Source: JBKEDS01 sp047975545 (GTDB taxonomy: Bacteria > Bacteroidota > Bacteroidia > Flavobacteriales > Flavobacteriaceae). Taken from it: a stretch of 55,348 nt of DNA. Location of the stretch: NCBI GenBank assembly GCA_047975545.1, contig JBKEDS010000059.1, positions 1 to 55,348 on the forward strand, in the 5' to 3' direction. Of this stretch, positions 44,383-52,970 are shown piece by piece. Every line of letters begins with the position of its first letter. The stretch's first letter is position 1. The notes beneath the pieces were generated by a model. The model ran no database searches, was not told where the DNA came from, and saw only the letters and a list, made by a program, of their open reading frames with translations. The position numbers and the translations under genes are program-made.

Positions 44383-45480
44383 ATGAAAACAAATTATCTT
44401 ATTTGCTTATCCTTTTTGTTTGCTTTTGGTTTTGCAAAAGCACAAGAACTGCCTGCTAATCCGCAACCGGGGAAATGCTATGTAAAATGTATTACCAAAG
44501 ACGAGTTTAAGGAAGTAGAAGAAACCATTGTTGTATATCCGGCATACACAACATTGGAAGTAATACCCGCTACCTACAAAACCGTAGAAGAAAGAGTGTT
44601 GGTAAAAGAAGCTTCTAAACAATTGGTTTACGTTCCCGCTGTTTACGAAACCGTGGAAGTGCCTTATATTAAACAAGAAGGTAGAACCGATTTAACTATT
44701 AACCCTGCATCTTTTGGCAGCGATTCCAGAACTTTTGAAGTATATCCTAAAACTTCTGGATGGGAGTACAAAGAAACCGTTTGTGATTCACCAAACAAAG
44801 AAGATTGTGTTGTAGCCTGTTTTGTTGAGTATCCTGCACAGTTTAGAGATGTTAGCTTTACTACTTTGGCTAAAGATGCTACCGTAAGCAACGTTCCTGT
44901 AAACGAAATACCAACAACCTACAAAAAGCAAGTAGTAAAAACACCTGCGAGAATGACCGAAGTTGAAATTCCTGCCGAATATACAACCATTAAACGTCAA
45001 GTAATCGCTACTTCTGCTACAACAAGAAGTGTAACCATACCGGAAAAAACCCAAACCGTAAAAAGAACTGTATTGGCTAAAAAAGGGGGCATCACTACTT
45101 GGGAAGAAGTTGATTGTGGTTTGTTAGATGCCAACGTATTACCTATTTTCTACGAATTGGGAAGCGCTCGTATTACACCTGAGTCTAAAAGCATTATCGA
45201 CGAAAAATTATTGCCATTACTTAACAGCAAGCCTGTAAGTATCGAGCTTATGTCGCATACCGATTCTAGGGGTAACGATGATTTTAACATGTCCTTATCG
45301 CAACAACGTGCCAATTCTGTGGTTAACTATTTAGTATCAAAAGGTATTTCAAGAAGCCGTTTGTCTGCTAAAGGATATGGCGAAACCAGATTGGTAAACC
45401 GTTGTTCTAACGGTGTAGACTGTACCGAAGCCGAACACCAAAGAAACAGGCGTACCGAGTTTAGGGTTTTAAGCAACTAA
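44383..45480 (+). CDS. OmpA-family outer-membrane protein with repetitive beta domain
   Basis: The 365-aa protein has a signal peptide (LSFLFAFGFAKAQE). A central region (about 40-240) is built of recurring short strands of the type P-x-Y-x-T-V-x-x-x-V, for example PATYKTVEERVLV, PAVYETVEVPYI, PTTYKKQVVKTPA and PAEYTTIKRQVIA. The C-terminal OmpA/peptidoglycan-binding domain (about 255-365) has VSIELMSHTDSRGNDDFNMS, SQQRANSVVNYLVSKGI, RLSAKGYGETRLV and HQRNRRTEFRVL. It would anchor the outer membrane to peptidoglycan. A clear promoter and terminator make it monocistronic, and codon choice suggests good expression. Confidence 0.92.
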   Translation: MKTNYLICLSFLFAFGFAKAQELPANPQPGKCYVKCITKDEFKEVEETIVVYPAYTTLEVIPATYKTVEERVLVKEASKQLVYVPAVYETVEVPYIKQEGRTDLTINPASFGSDSRTFEVYPKTSGWEYKETVCDSPNKEDCVVACFVEYPAQFRDVSFTTLAKDATVSNVPVNEIPTTYKKQVVKTPARMTEVEIPAEYTTIKRQVIATSATTRSVTIPEKTQTVKRTVLAKKGGITTWEEVDCGLLDANVLPIFYELGSARITPESKSIIDEKLLPLLNSKPVSIELMSHTDSRGNDDFNMSLSQQRANSVVNYLVSKGISRSRLSAKGYGETRLVNRCSNGVDCTEAEHQRNRRTEFRVLSN

Positions 45481-45506
45481 AAACTTAAACAGATAAAGTA
45501 AAAAGG

Positions 45507-45533
45507 ACACCCAATTTTTGGGTGTTTTTTTTT
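45507..45533 (+). terminator. Terminator of the OmpA-family gene
   Basis: ACACCCAA (45507-45514), short loop, TTGGGTGT (45518-45525), then eight T. Confidence 0.88.
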
Positions 45534-45881
45534 GTTTTAAATAAATGTAAAGCTGTTTAATAAAGCCACGAGCCGCAAGTTGTAATATTTGTAAAAACAC
45601 ACCAGTAGAAATAGAGAGAAGCTCTATTTTATGTTGATATAATGCCGGTTTTGTTTAGGAATGAACTTTATGTTTAGGATATTTTGATGTTTAGGTACGG
45701 CAAAAAAATAGAGATGTGGTATCCATATTAAGTACCCCCAACTCGAAGTTATTCTCTGGCTATATTTTTTAGTGGAACACACACGTAAGCTAAAATAAAC
45801 TTATTTTAATGCGAAATAGGTATTGTTTAAATCAAGTGTACAAACAAGAAAAAATTAAAATTAAAAAGAGCTATAAAAACA
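45534..45881. other. AT-rich intergenic stretch without recognisable genes
   Basis: This lies between two convergent transcription units. No ORF, RNA gene or long repeat was recognised. Confidence 0.5.
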
Positions 45882-45916
45882 AAACCAAAGCAAAAACGAA
45901 TGTTTTACTTTGGTTT
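45882..45916 (-). terminator. Terminator for the leftward coiled-coil gene
   Basis: AAACCAAAG (45882-45890) pairs with CTTTGGTTT (45908-45916), extended inward by AAAAC/GTTTT with a small mismatch. On the minus strand it is followed by TTGTTTTTAT. It lies 60 nt beyond the gene's stop. Confidence 0.65.
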
Positions 45917-45976
45917 AATTGATTTCATAGGTCCTGTCCAAAATTTTGGATAGCACCCAATAGTTCTAAATAGTTA

Positions 45977-46864
45977 TTATTTAAGCGTAAACTCCGAAAC
46001 GGCAACTAAATTCTTTTCATTGTATACGTTTACAATATAACGGCCTTTTTCAAAGTCATCGCTGCCGTTTTTGCCCGTAACAAATTCGCATACATTTAAA
46101 TTGGTGTTTTCGTAATTAAACTTGCTTATTGTACTGTAATTCAGGGTTACGTCGTCGAACTGTACTTGTTCGTTTAATCCTAAAATAGCATTGTTCGGGT
46201 CCACAACCTGAATGTACAATTCTTGGTCGCCAGCTTGTACCAACGCATTTTTGGCAACAATAAAGCACACTTGTATTTTATCGCTCCTGCCGGCTCTTTC
46301 GGTAGGCACGACCTTGCCCGAAGTTCTTACAATGGCCCCGCTGCCTTTTAACTGTACGGCCGACAATACCGAAGCATCGGATACTACTTTGGCCAAAGCG
46401 GTATTTTGTTGCAACAGCGAATCTGAAAATACGGCGCGTTCCTCTAAGCGCACTCGGGTGCTGTCCAAAGACGAGGCCAAATATGAGTTTTGAATACGTA
46501 GCGATTCGTTTTGCGCCATAAGTGCATCCATTTCCTTTTGCAGGGTTAAATACTTTTGTTTATAGCCCCACAAACTTTTAATATTGGTTTCCGATATTTT
46601 TAACGAATCGATTAAACCTTGGATACGCGCCCGGGCTTCTACTAAATCTTTATTGGCAACATCGTTGTCCGCAATGGCTTTGTCGTATTGTTTTGCCATT
46701 GTGTTTAAATCGTTCATTACCAATTGTTTTTGTTCGGTCAGGTCTTTTTCAACCTGTTTGCTGTTCGAATATAAATTCAGGGTATACAAGCCTGTTCCTA
46801 CTAATAAAGCCAATACAATTCCTAAAGCTATTTTAAGGCCATTGCCACTTTTTTTACTTTCCAT
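45977..46864 (-). CDS. Membrane-anchored coiled-coil protein of unknown function
   Basis: The 295-aa protein has a cytoplasmic basic start (MESKKSGNGLK) and one TM helix (IALGIVLALLVGTGLYTL, about 11-28). A long heptad coiled coil follows (about 35-165), and then a beta-rich C-terminal domain (IQVCFIVAKNALVQAGDQELYIQVVDPN ... FEKGRYIVNVYNEKNLVAVSEFTL). Similar Flavobacteriia proteins are sometimes labelled as chromosome-partitioning proteins, but no Walker motif or ParA feature is present. The fold suggests a periplasmic or envelope structural role. Function is not known. Confidence 0.7.
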   Translation of the reverse strand: MESKKSGNGLKIALGIVLALLVGTGLYTLNLYSNSKQVEKDLTEQKQLVMNDLNTMAKQYDKAIADNDVANKDLVEARARIQGLIDSLKISETNIKSLWGYKQKYLTLQKEMDALMAQNESLRIQNSYLASSLDSTRVRLEERAVFSDSLLQQNTALAKVVSDASVLSAVQLKGSGAIVRTSGKVVPTERAGRSDKIQVCFIVAKNALVQAGDQELYIQVVDPNNAILGLNEQVQFDDVTLNYSTISKFNYENTNLNVCEFVTGKNGSDDFEKGRYIVNVYNEKNLVAVSEFTLK

Positions 46865-47287
46865 AATGATTTGTTATTTTGTTGTTTTTTAAGTTTTCAA
46901 ATTGTTTTCAATGCTAAAAATAAATAAAAATGTACTTTGATTTAAAATTATTTTTATCCAGGGGAAATTTGTTCTTTTTAATAGTATTCAATAAATTTTT
47001 AAACAAATGTCTTAGTGAATAAAAATATAACCGACATATTAAAATATTTACTAGCATTTCCAATATATACGAATAACTTAAAACTTTAGATGTTGACTTT
47101 GTTGTTATTGGTTTTTTAGGATATATTGGTGTTTTTTCCAACTATGAAAAACGGGGCACGAAAGTTTTGGGTGTAAAAAAAAATGTTTAATGCCCAAAAT
47201 AGCAAAACACCTCCACCGCCATTGATTTGTAGTGGCCAAGACAACGAAAGAATAAGGTTTGGTTTGATGTAAAATTGGTGTAACGCA
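46865..47287. other. AT-rich intergenic stretch
   Basis: No convincing gene was found in these 423 nt. A 75-codon leftward ORF (46914-47141) is rich in Lys, Phe and Ile codons as expected from base composition and has no recognisable domain. Confidence 0.5.
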
Positions 47288-47788
47288 CTAATTTGAGAAC
47301 AAAAACGGGTAAATATCTTTTCTTGAATCAGGAATAGAACTTGGCACTCGGGTCCAAACCTCGTCTATCCATGTTTTACCCTCGTTTGGCGACCATGACA
47401 GAACCAAGGTGTTTTCGTCCTGTAACTTATATTTCAATGTTACGTCCTTTCCTATTAGTCTTGGGTTTATAACGTGTTGGTCGATATGTTCGGTAATCAT
47501 GCCGTCCGGTTCAATTTTGTAGGTACCGTATTGGCTAATTATTGGCGTGTCGCCCGTATACGCTTTCGGTGTGGATACAAATGTTAAAAAAGTACCGTCG
47601 TAGGTATTAATAATTTTGTAAAAATTACTGGGTGCGGTAAGCGTATTGTTATTGCCTGCTTCGTAATCGATGCCTCCTGTTTGGTTCCACATGCCTATGA
47701 TAGTGGTCGAGTTGGCCAATTGCTGTGTTTGGGCTTCAAATACCAAAATAGTGAATAATGCCAGTAATAGCGTTAAAATTTCCTTCAT
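47288..47788 (-). CDS. Secreted lipocalin-like protein (DUF4488-like)
   Basis: The 166-aa exported protein has a signal peptide (LTLLLALFTILVFEAQTQ). A compact beta-rich domain follows: STTIIGMWNQTGG, FYKIINTYDGTFLTFVST, ISQYGTYKIEPDGMITEHID, DVTLKYKLQDENTLVLSWS and WIDEVWTRV. The opening G-x-W and strand order recall lipocalin-like DUF4488 proteins of Bacteroidota. The match is by eye, and neither ligand nor enzyme activity is evident. It is 75 nt downstream of the Nudix gene on the same strand. Confidence 0.6.
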   Translation of the reverse strand: MKEILTLLLALFTILVFEAQTQQLANSTTIIGMWNQTGGIDYEAGNNNTLTAPSNFYKIINTYDGTFLTFVSTPKAYTGDTPIISQYGTYKIEPDGMITEHIDQHVINPRLIGKDVTLKYKLQDENTLVLSWSPNEGKTWIDEVWTRVPSSIPDSRKDIYPFLFSN

Positions 47789-47863
47789 GGTTTAATTTTT
47801 TAGGATTGATGTGAAATTAGTACACTTTAATAGTAACTAAATTTTTTTTTGTTATGAACCAAT

Positions 47864-48448
47864 TTAAATGTGCAATAGTTTGTGTATTAACGCATACTGT
47901 ATCAAAACAATAGTTCTTGTATCGTTAATTTCGCCATTGTGGAGCATGGTTACAACTTGTGCAAAAGGTAATTCCAGCACTTCAATGTCCTCGTGTTCGG
48001 TTTCCAGACCGCCTCCGTTGCTTACTTTCATGTCGTTGGTGTACTCGCCAATAAAAAAGTGCATTTTTTCGGTTAAAACCCCGGGTGAGGAATAGGCTTC
48101 GTAAACTTTTTTTACGGTTTTTAGCCGATAGCCTACTTCCTCTTCGGTTTCCCTAATTACGCAGGCTTCGGGGTTGTCCTTGTCTAACATGCCCGCACAA
48201 ATTTCCAACAAAAAGCCATCAGTATTGCCGTTAACAAAAGTGGGCATTCTAAACTGTTTGGTTAAAATAACGGTTTGCTTTTGTTTGTTGTATAATAAAA
48301 TCCCGGCACCGTCGCCACGATCGTAAACTTCACGCATTTGGTTTACCCATTTGCCGCTGCGCATTAAGTAATCGAAGTTTAATTTTTTTAAAGTATAATA
48401 ATTGTTGGAAAGCAGCGTGCTTTTTATGTTTTTTATGTGGCTGTTCAT
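47864..48448 (-). CDS. nudK: NudK-type Nudix hydrolase
   Basis: This hydrolyses nucleoside diphosphate sugars such as GDP-mannose (NudK) or ADP-ribose relatives. The 194-aa protein has the Nudix box GMLDKDNPEACVIRETEEEV followed by G-Y, containing the metal-binding RETEEEVG. TKQFRMPTFVNGNTDGFLLEICAG upstream and YSSPGVLTEKMHFFIGEY downstream are typical of the NudK/ADP-ribose pyrophosphatase branch. The gene is complete and follows the unknown 247-aa gene by 18 nt on the same strand. Confidence 0.9.
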   Translation of the reverse strand: MNSHIKNIKSTLLSNNYYTLKKLNFDYLMRSGKWVNQMREVYDRGDGAGILLYNKQKQTVILTKQFRMPTFVNGNTDGFLLEICAGMLDKDNPEACVIRETEEEVGYRLKTVKKVYEAYSSPGVLTEKMHFFIGEYTNDMKVSNGGGLETEHEDIEVLELPFAQVVTMLHNGEINDTRTIVLIQYALIHKLLHI

Positions 48449-48466
48449 CTGTTTATATAAAGTTTG

Positions 48467-49210
48467 TTATTCGTAAGTTCGTTTTTTTACATACTCCAAC
48501 AATTCTTCATGGGTCATGTTCCTTATGGTGGCGTATATGTTTATCAATTCTTGATTTTTGGATTTTAAATTGTACTTTACTTTGTATTTTGAAAATCCGT
48601 TTTCTTTTCCTTTTTGATTGAACGAAAATGCCATATTTTGGTTTTCTTCATTTTTATAAAACGCATCGATTGCTCGTTTTAAGTGGGCTACGTCCATAGG
48701 GCTTTTGTTGAAGAGTTTTTTAGATTGAAACGTACTGAAATTAGTATAAAGTTCTTTCCTCTGTTTGGGGTTTGGTTCGTTTTTTACAATCAAGGTGCCG
48801 TAAAAATAGATGGTTTTTTTAACAACGGGGAAAACGGTTCGGTTGTGTTTTAACGATAGATAGTTTATAAATTCCTTTTTGTTTAATAGGCTGTCTTTTT
48901 CATGGCGTTTGTTTGGGCCGAGTAGGGGGGAACCCTTTTGGTCGAAAAATAAATAATCGTCAAAAAACTCATTTTTCTTGTTTATAATGCTTCTTAGGGT
49001 TAAACGTTCAAATCGGTTATTGGTTATTTCAAATTTGAAAGGGATTAAAATTTCGATATATCCTAATTTGTTTGGTTTTACTTTTATCGGGATGTTTTTT
49101 TCAACGTCAAGCTGTTTTAAAATAATTGCAGGTTGGGAATAAAAATAAATAGTTATTAGTAATAACAAAACAGAATCAACCCCGAATATTTTTACAATTC
49201 TATTTTTCAT
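48467..49210 (-). CDS. Unknown protein with N-terminal membrane anchor
   Basis: The 247-aa protein has a single N-terminal hydrophobic helix (DSVLLLLITIYFYSQPAIIL) and a charged, mainly beta/alpha extracytoplasmic part (FKFEITNNRFERLTLRSIIN; YKVKYNLKSKNQELINIYA). I do not recognise a domain. Its ATG (49210-49208) sits inside the left copy of a 17-bp direct repeat that flanks a palindromic element, so its 5' leader was duplicated when that element arrived. Composition is AT-rich. Confidence 0.65.
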   Translation of the reverse strand: MKNRIVKIFGVDSVLLLLITIYFYSQPAIILKQLDVEKNIPIKVKPNKLGYIEILIPFKFEITNNRFERLTLRSIINKKNEFFDDYLFFDQKGSPLLGPNKRHEKDSLLNKKEFINYLSLKHNRTVFPVVKKTIYFYGTLIVKNEPNPKQRKELYTNFSTFQSKKLFNKSPMDVAHLKRAIDAFYKNEENQNMAFSFNQKGKENGFSKYKVKYNLKSKNQELINIYATIRNMTHEELLEYVKKRTYE

Positions 49211-49414
49211 TCTATTTGTTTTTAATGAATATCCGTATTCATACCTAATTCTTTAGATTTATTGGATTCTGTCATTCTGAGGAACGAAGAATCTCTTTAT
49301 TATTGCATGTAGAGATTCTTCACTTCAAGTTTACCTTGAGCTTAGTCGAAAGGTTCAGAATGACAAAAAAATACTTATTTTAGGTATAAATACGGATATT
49401 CTATTTGTTTTTAA
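49209..49414. repeat. Palindromic insertion-like element flanked by a 17-bp direct repeat
   Basis: ATTCTATTTGTTTTTAA occurs identically at 49209-49225 and 49398-49414. Just inside are terminal inverted repeats GAATATCCGTATTCATACCTAA (49227-49248) and its near-exact complement (49380-49401, one mismatch). Deeper still is a second inverted pair, GTCATTCTGA and TCAGAATGAC, with GAAGAATCTC and GAGATTCTTC arms. There is no ORF. The nested layout resembles a MITE or dispersed palindromic repeat with target duplication. It is related in style to the element at 25.35 kb but not the same sequence. Confidence 0.7.
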
Positions 49415-49421
49415 AGCACCC

Positions 49422-50456
49422 TTACGGTTCCACGATTTCAACTTCAAAAAGTTTGTCCCAACGCTTGCCTGTAACAAAAAGGGTTTTGGTTTCGGGGTTG
49501 TAGGCAATGCCGTTTAAAACGTCCAAACCTTCGTGTTGCGTAACCAGTTTTTTTAATGGCGTAAAATCTATTACGCCAATAACGGCGCCGTTTTTTGGGT
49601 TTATAATGGCAACACCGTCCTTTTGGTAGCGGTTGGCATAAATACTGCCGTTAACCCATTCCATTTCGTTTATGCCTATAATTTTTCCTTTATTGGTGTA
49701 TATTTGTATGTGGTTTTCCTCGGCCAAGGTTTCGGGGTTTAAAAGCCAAACGGTTTCGGTGCCGTCGCTTTTGTAAATTGTAGCCCCATCGTGGCATAAG
49801 CCCCAGCCTTCCTTGCTTTTACCGTATTTAAAGCTGTTTGTTTTTTCAAAAGTATCGGCGTTGTAAACAAACCCAACGCCCTCGCGCCATGTTAGCTGGT
49901 ATATGTTTTGGTTAAAAATGGTAAGGCCTTCGGCAAAATATTCCTTTGGTAAATCTATGTTTTTAATAACTTCGCCCGTTTTATAATTTGTTTTCCTAAG
50001 TTTCGATTCGCCGTACTGCCCCGTGCTTTCGTACAAAATACCGTCGTGAAACTCCAAACCCTGCGTGTACGACATTATATCGTGCGGATATTGGTTAACA
50101 ATGTTGTAGGTGAAAATTTTAGGCGCTTGGTCGTTTAGTACTGTAATAGTAGTGCTTGCCGTTTGTTTTTCGCCATTAAAAAAAATAGTAGCTTCAATAT
50201 TATGCTTGCCCAGTTTAAGGTTTTTTAATGGTGAAGAAGCCTCGATAGGCAATCCGTTTAAGGTAAAGGTTGCCGAGTCTGCAATTTTGTTTTTTTTGCT
50301 TTCAACCGATAGCAAAAGTGTTTTGTTTACGGCAATATCGCCTTTTTCGGCATTGGTTTTAATGCCAAAATCGTTTTTTTTGCTTCCCGTACCCGAACCG
50401 CAGGAAATTAAGGCGGTATTTAAAAATATGATTGTGAAGTATTTAATAAAACCCAT
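49422..50456 (-). CDS. Glutaminyl-peptide cyclotransferase (glutamine cyclotransferase family) lipoprotein
   Basis: It converts N-terminal Gln of proteins to pyroglutamate. The 344-aa protein has a lipobox (LNTALISCGSGTG, Cys about 20), an Ig-like N-terminal domain (about 40-110) and then a five-bladed propeller typical of the plant-type/bacterial glutamine cyclotransferase: YPHDIMSYTQGLEFHDGILYESTGQYG, PKEYFAEGLTIFNQNIYQLTWREG, GWGLCHDGATIYKSDGTETVWLLNP, INEMEWVNGSIYANRY and LNGIAYNPETKTLFVTGKRWDKLFEV. It diverges from the SRP RNA gene. Confidence 0.93.
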   Translation of the reverse strand: MGFIKYFTIIFLNTALISCGSGTGSKKNDFGIKTNAEKGDIAVNKTLLLSVESKKNKIADSATFTLNGLPIEASSPLKNLKLGKHNIEATIFFNGEKQTASTTITVLNDQAPKIFTYNIVNQYPHDIMSYTQGLEFHDGILYESTGQYGESKLRKTNYKTGEVIKNIDLPKEYFAEGLTIFNQNIYQLTWREGVGFVYNADTFEKTNSFKYGKSKEGWGLCHDGATIYKSDGTETVWLLNPETLAEENHIQIYTNKGKIIGINEMEWVNGSIYANRYQKDGVAIINPKNGAVIGVIDFTPLKKLVTQHEGLDVLNGIAYNPETKTLFVTGKRWDKLFEVEIVEP

Positions 50457-50509
50457 GAGTGCAATATTTTCCTTGCAAGATATTTATTTAAAATCGGTTT
50501 AAAAAATCA

Positions 50510-50539
50510 TTGTTAAAATTTTAAAAGGTTGTATATTTG
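50510..50539 (+). promoter_or_regulatory. Promoter of the SRP RNA gene
   Basis: TTG (50510-50512), 19 nt, then TATATTTG (50532-50539), ending 4 nt before the RNA's first paired base. Both halves match the Bacteroidota consensus. Confidence 0.75.
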
Positions 50540-50543
50540 CAGC

Positions 50544-50637
50544 GGCAAGTCCTACACAACCAGCTCCTGTTGAATCCTCCAGGGCGGGAACGCAGCAAAG
50601 GTAAATGGTCGTAGCGGTGTGATGTAGGTAGCTTGCC
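50544..50637 (+). ncRNA. ffs: Signal recognition particle RNA, small bacterial type
   Basis: The RNA scaffolds Ffh for co-translational targeting to the membrane. The ends GGCAAG (50544-50549) and CTTGCC (50632-50637) pair, as do the adjacent CCTACA and TGTAGG. The apical region has the conserved TTGAATCCTCCAGGGCGG and GAACGCAGCAA blocks that form the Ffh-binding loops in Bacteroidota. A T-run (50638 on) terminates it. It is of about 94 nt, without an Alu domain, as expected for this group. Confidence 0.92.
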
Positions 50638-50708
50638 TTTTTTTATGCCCTTTTGTTTCCTAAAAAGCATTTCAAAATACTACCTTTACGTCTAAAAAAA
50701 ATCATTAT

Positions 50709-51512
50709 ATGTCTAAAGTTGTTTTAATTACAGGAGGTTCGTCTGGTATAGGTAAATCTATAGGAACTTTTCTTAGTGAACAAGGTTTTGTGGTTTATGG
50801 AACAAGCCGAAATCCGGAAAATTATAGCACTAGTCCGTTTCCTATTTTAAAACTCGACGTAAAAAATACAGAAAGTATACAGCAAACCGTAGCAACTATT
50901 ATTGAAAAAGAAAACCAATTAGATGTGCTAATAAATAATGCAGGAGCGGGTATTACTGGAGCTATTGAAGAAATTCCTGAAAGTGAAATAAAAGCCAATT
51001 TCGATACCAATTTTTTTGGACCTATAAATGTTATAAAAGCCGTGTTACCACAAATGCGCAAACAACAATCGGGTTTAATTATTAATATAACCTCTATTGC
51101 GGGTTATATGGGCTTACCATACCGTGGCGTTTATAGTGCTAGCAAGGGTGCTTTAGAGCTTTTAACTGAAGCTTTTAGAATGGAATTAAAACCTTTTAAA
51201 ATTGCAATGACAAACATGGCACCAGGCGATTTTGCAACTAACATTGCTGCAGGGCGTTATCATGCGCCTTTGTTAGACCATTCGCCATACAAAGTGCCTT
51301 ACGGAAACACTTTAGAACTTATGAATACCCATGTTGATACTGGTAGCGCCCCGCTGTTAATGGCTAAAGCTGTGTTAAAAGTGATAAATACCAAAAACCC
51401 AAAAATACATTACAAAGTAGGGGAGTTTATGCAAAAATTTTCGGTAGTACTAAAACGCATTTTACCAGATAAAATTTACGAAAAAATACTAATGAAGCAT
51501 TATAAATTATAG
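50709..51512 (+). CDS. Short-chain dehydrogenase/reductase
   Basis: This NAD(P)-dependent oxidoreductase of the classical SDR family has 267 aa. The cofactor motif is LITGGSSGIGKSIG (TGxxxGxG), then LINNAGAGITG (NNAG), NITSIAGYMGLPYRGVYSASKGA (catalytic Ser, Tyr and Lys as YSASK), and MAPGDFATNI. The C-terminal tail (KVGEFMQKFSVVLKRILPDKIYEKIL) suits lipid/steroid-type SDRs that bind membranes, but the substrate is unknown. Promoter-like TACCTTTA lies at 50681. Its codons are more AT-rich than those of genes to the left. Confidence 0.9.
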   Translation: MSKVVLITGGSSGIGKSIGTFLSEQGFVVYGTSRNPENYSTSPFPILKLDVKNTESIQQTVATIIEKENQLDVLINNAGAGITGAIEEIPESEIKANFDTNFFGPINVIKAVLPQMRKQQSGLIINITSIAGYMGLPYRGVYSASKGALELLTEAFRMELKPFKIAMTNMAPGDFATNIAAGRYHAPLLDHSPYKVPYGNTLELMNTHVDTGSAPLLMAKAVLKVINTKNPKIHYKVGEFMQKFSVVLKRILPDKIYEKILMKHYKL

Positions 51513-51515
51513 TGC

Positions 51516-52934
51516 TTAACGATTAATAAGTCCTAAAACCTGTTCTTCAAAGTTTACAGAAAAAATATTAGCATTGCTATTAATTACCTTCTTGTGTTTA
51601 TCGATAAGAATGGTTTTGGTCATAGGTTGAATGGCTAAAAACTCTTTTGTAATTTCTGGGTTTTTAAAAACATATTGGTTGTCTAAAGCAAAACGATTGC
51701 TTACTAAAGATTTTTTTACTTTATCAATACCGTAGTTGTCTATGTTAATAGTAATAAAATGCACGTCTGGATATTTTTTTCTAAGTGTACCAAGTAAGTA
51801 TTGGCTTTCTTTAAAATGATCGTAAAACACGTGCGACCAAAAGGTAATAACTGTTGGTTTTTTTAATAGCTTATTTATTTCAACCTCATTACCGCTGTGG
51901 TTAATTAAAGCTATTTCAGGAAATTTAGCACCAGATCTAATGTTGGCTATGGCTGTAGCAAAACGTTTTAATTCGTTTTTACTTTCAATATCAGAACTTT
52001 TACTTAAAAAAGAATTTAACAATTGGTCGTTGGCCTCGACATCTGTGCTTTTAGATAAATAGTTTAAGGTGTAATAACGCAACAAATCATTTTTTATGGT
52101 CGGGTTGCTTACCAAACTATCAACCAGATTTAATTTATCTAAATGGTAACATAAAGCGCCTTTGGTATGTTTTTTATTTTGAGAGTGCGCATGCTTTTTA
52201 AGCGCCAAAGTATTAAAACTATGTCTTAAAAAAGTATTGTAATAATGGTGGTCTTTAAAAAAAGCATCGTTGTAATCTACTTTTTTTCTGTAGTCGTAAA
52301 AATTGTCGGGCAGTGTTTTTAAAAATTCACCTTTATCTTTACCATAATGCACAAACGGATATACTTCTTTATTAGAATAGTAATTAAAATTAATATTAGC
52401 TTGAGCTATTTTATCGAATAAAGACGAGGTTTCGTATTTGTTTTTAAAGGTGTTTAATTTCTGAATTTTTAAATGTTTTAGCGAGTCTATTCGTTTTACG
52501 TAAAGCTCTGGAGCCAATTGGCAAAATTTAAAAATGTTTTTTTCTAGAATTTCGTTTTCTAAAAACTCGTTTATAAGGTAATTATTTTTTTTAGCACCAA
52601 CTCCTGTGTACACTAACGATTCGTCAAACTCTAAGGTGTTTAGCCTAAATAGTAAACTATCGGCAGGTTCTAACAACACAATTTGAATTTCACCACCATG
52701 ATGAAATGTATAAAGACCTTGCTCGATATTTTCAAATTTGTATAAAAAGCGGTTGCGCTTATCGAGTTTTACGGAATCGATAATCTTATCGGCTTTAGAA
52801 ATAACCACAAAATCGTTGTTGGGGTTAATAATTTCGCCTCCAAAATATGCATCAGAACTTTGCGCTGTTTTATCATCATCTACACAATTAAACAGAGCAA
52901 GACAAAATAAAATACATAAATGGTTGAGTTTCAT
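51516..52934 (-). CDS. Thioredoxin-fold lipoprotein lacking the CxxC motif
   Basis: Start ATG 52934 gives a good lipoprotein signal (MKLNHLCILFCLALFNC, lipid Cys17), so the in-frame ATG 52952 is less likely. About 472 aa: an N-terminal beta domain (FGGEIINPNNDFVVISK), a long helical middle, and a C-terminal TlpA-like thioredoxin domain (GAKFPEIALINHSGNEVEINK, PTVITFWSHVFYDHFKES, FITINID, TKTILIDKHKKVI). The WCxxC redox site is replaced by WSHVFYDH, so disulfide exchange is unlikely. It is convergent with the SDR gene. Confidence 0.78.
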   Translation of the reverse strand: MKLNHLCILFCLALFNCVDDDKTAQSSDAYFGGEIINPNNDFVVISKADKIIDSVKLDKRNRFLYKFENIEQGLYTFHHGGEIQIVLLEPADSLLFRLNTLEFDESLVYTGVGAKKNNYLINEFLENEILEKNIFKFCQLAPELYVKRIDSLKHLKIQKLNTFKNKYETSSLFDKIAQANINFNYYSNKEVYPFVHYGKDKGEFLKTLPDNFYDYRKKVDYNDAFFKDHHYYNTFLRHSFNTLALKKHAHSQNKKHTKGALCYHLDKLNLVDSLVSNPTIKNDLLRYYTLNYLSKSTDVEANDQLLNSFLSKSSDIESKNELKRFATAIANIRSGAKFPEIALINHSGNEVEINKLLKKPTVITFWSHVFYDHFKESQYLLGTLRKKYPDVHFITINIDNYGIDKVKKSLVSNRFALDNQYVFKNPEITKEFLAIQPMTKTILIDKHKKVINSNANIFSVNFEEQVLGLINR

Positions 52935-52962
52935 AAATTCCTTGGTACACATTTTTACATTA

Positions 52963-52970
52963 CAAAAGTA
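52963..52970 (-). promoter_or_regulatory. Promoter -7 element of the thioredoxin-fold lipoprotein gene
   Basis: On the minus strand this reads TACTTTTG, a full TAnnTTTG match. Transcription would begin near 52957, leaving about 22 nt before ATG 52934. Confidence 0.5.

Noticed and set aside
45977..46864. ParA-type partition ATPase
   Set aside because: There is no Walker A or B motif. The protein is a TM-anchored coiled coil.
46914..47141. Leftward 75-codon ORF
   Set aside because: Its Lys/Phe/Ile/Asn-rich composition is as expected from AT-rich non-coding DNA, with no domain and no promoter.
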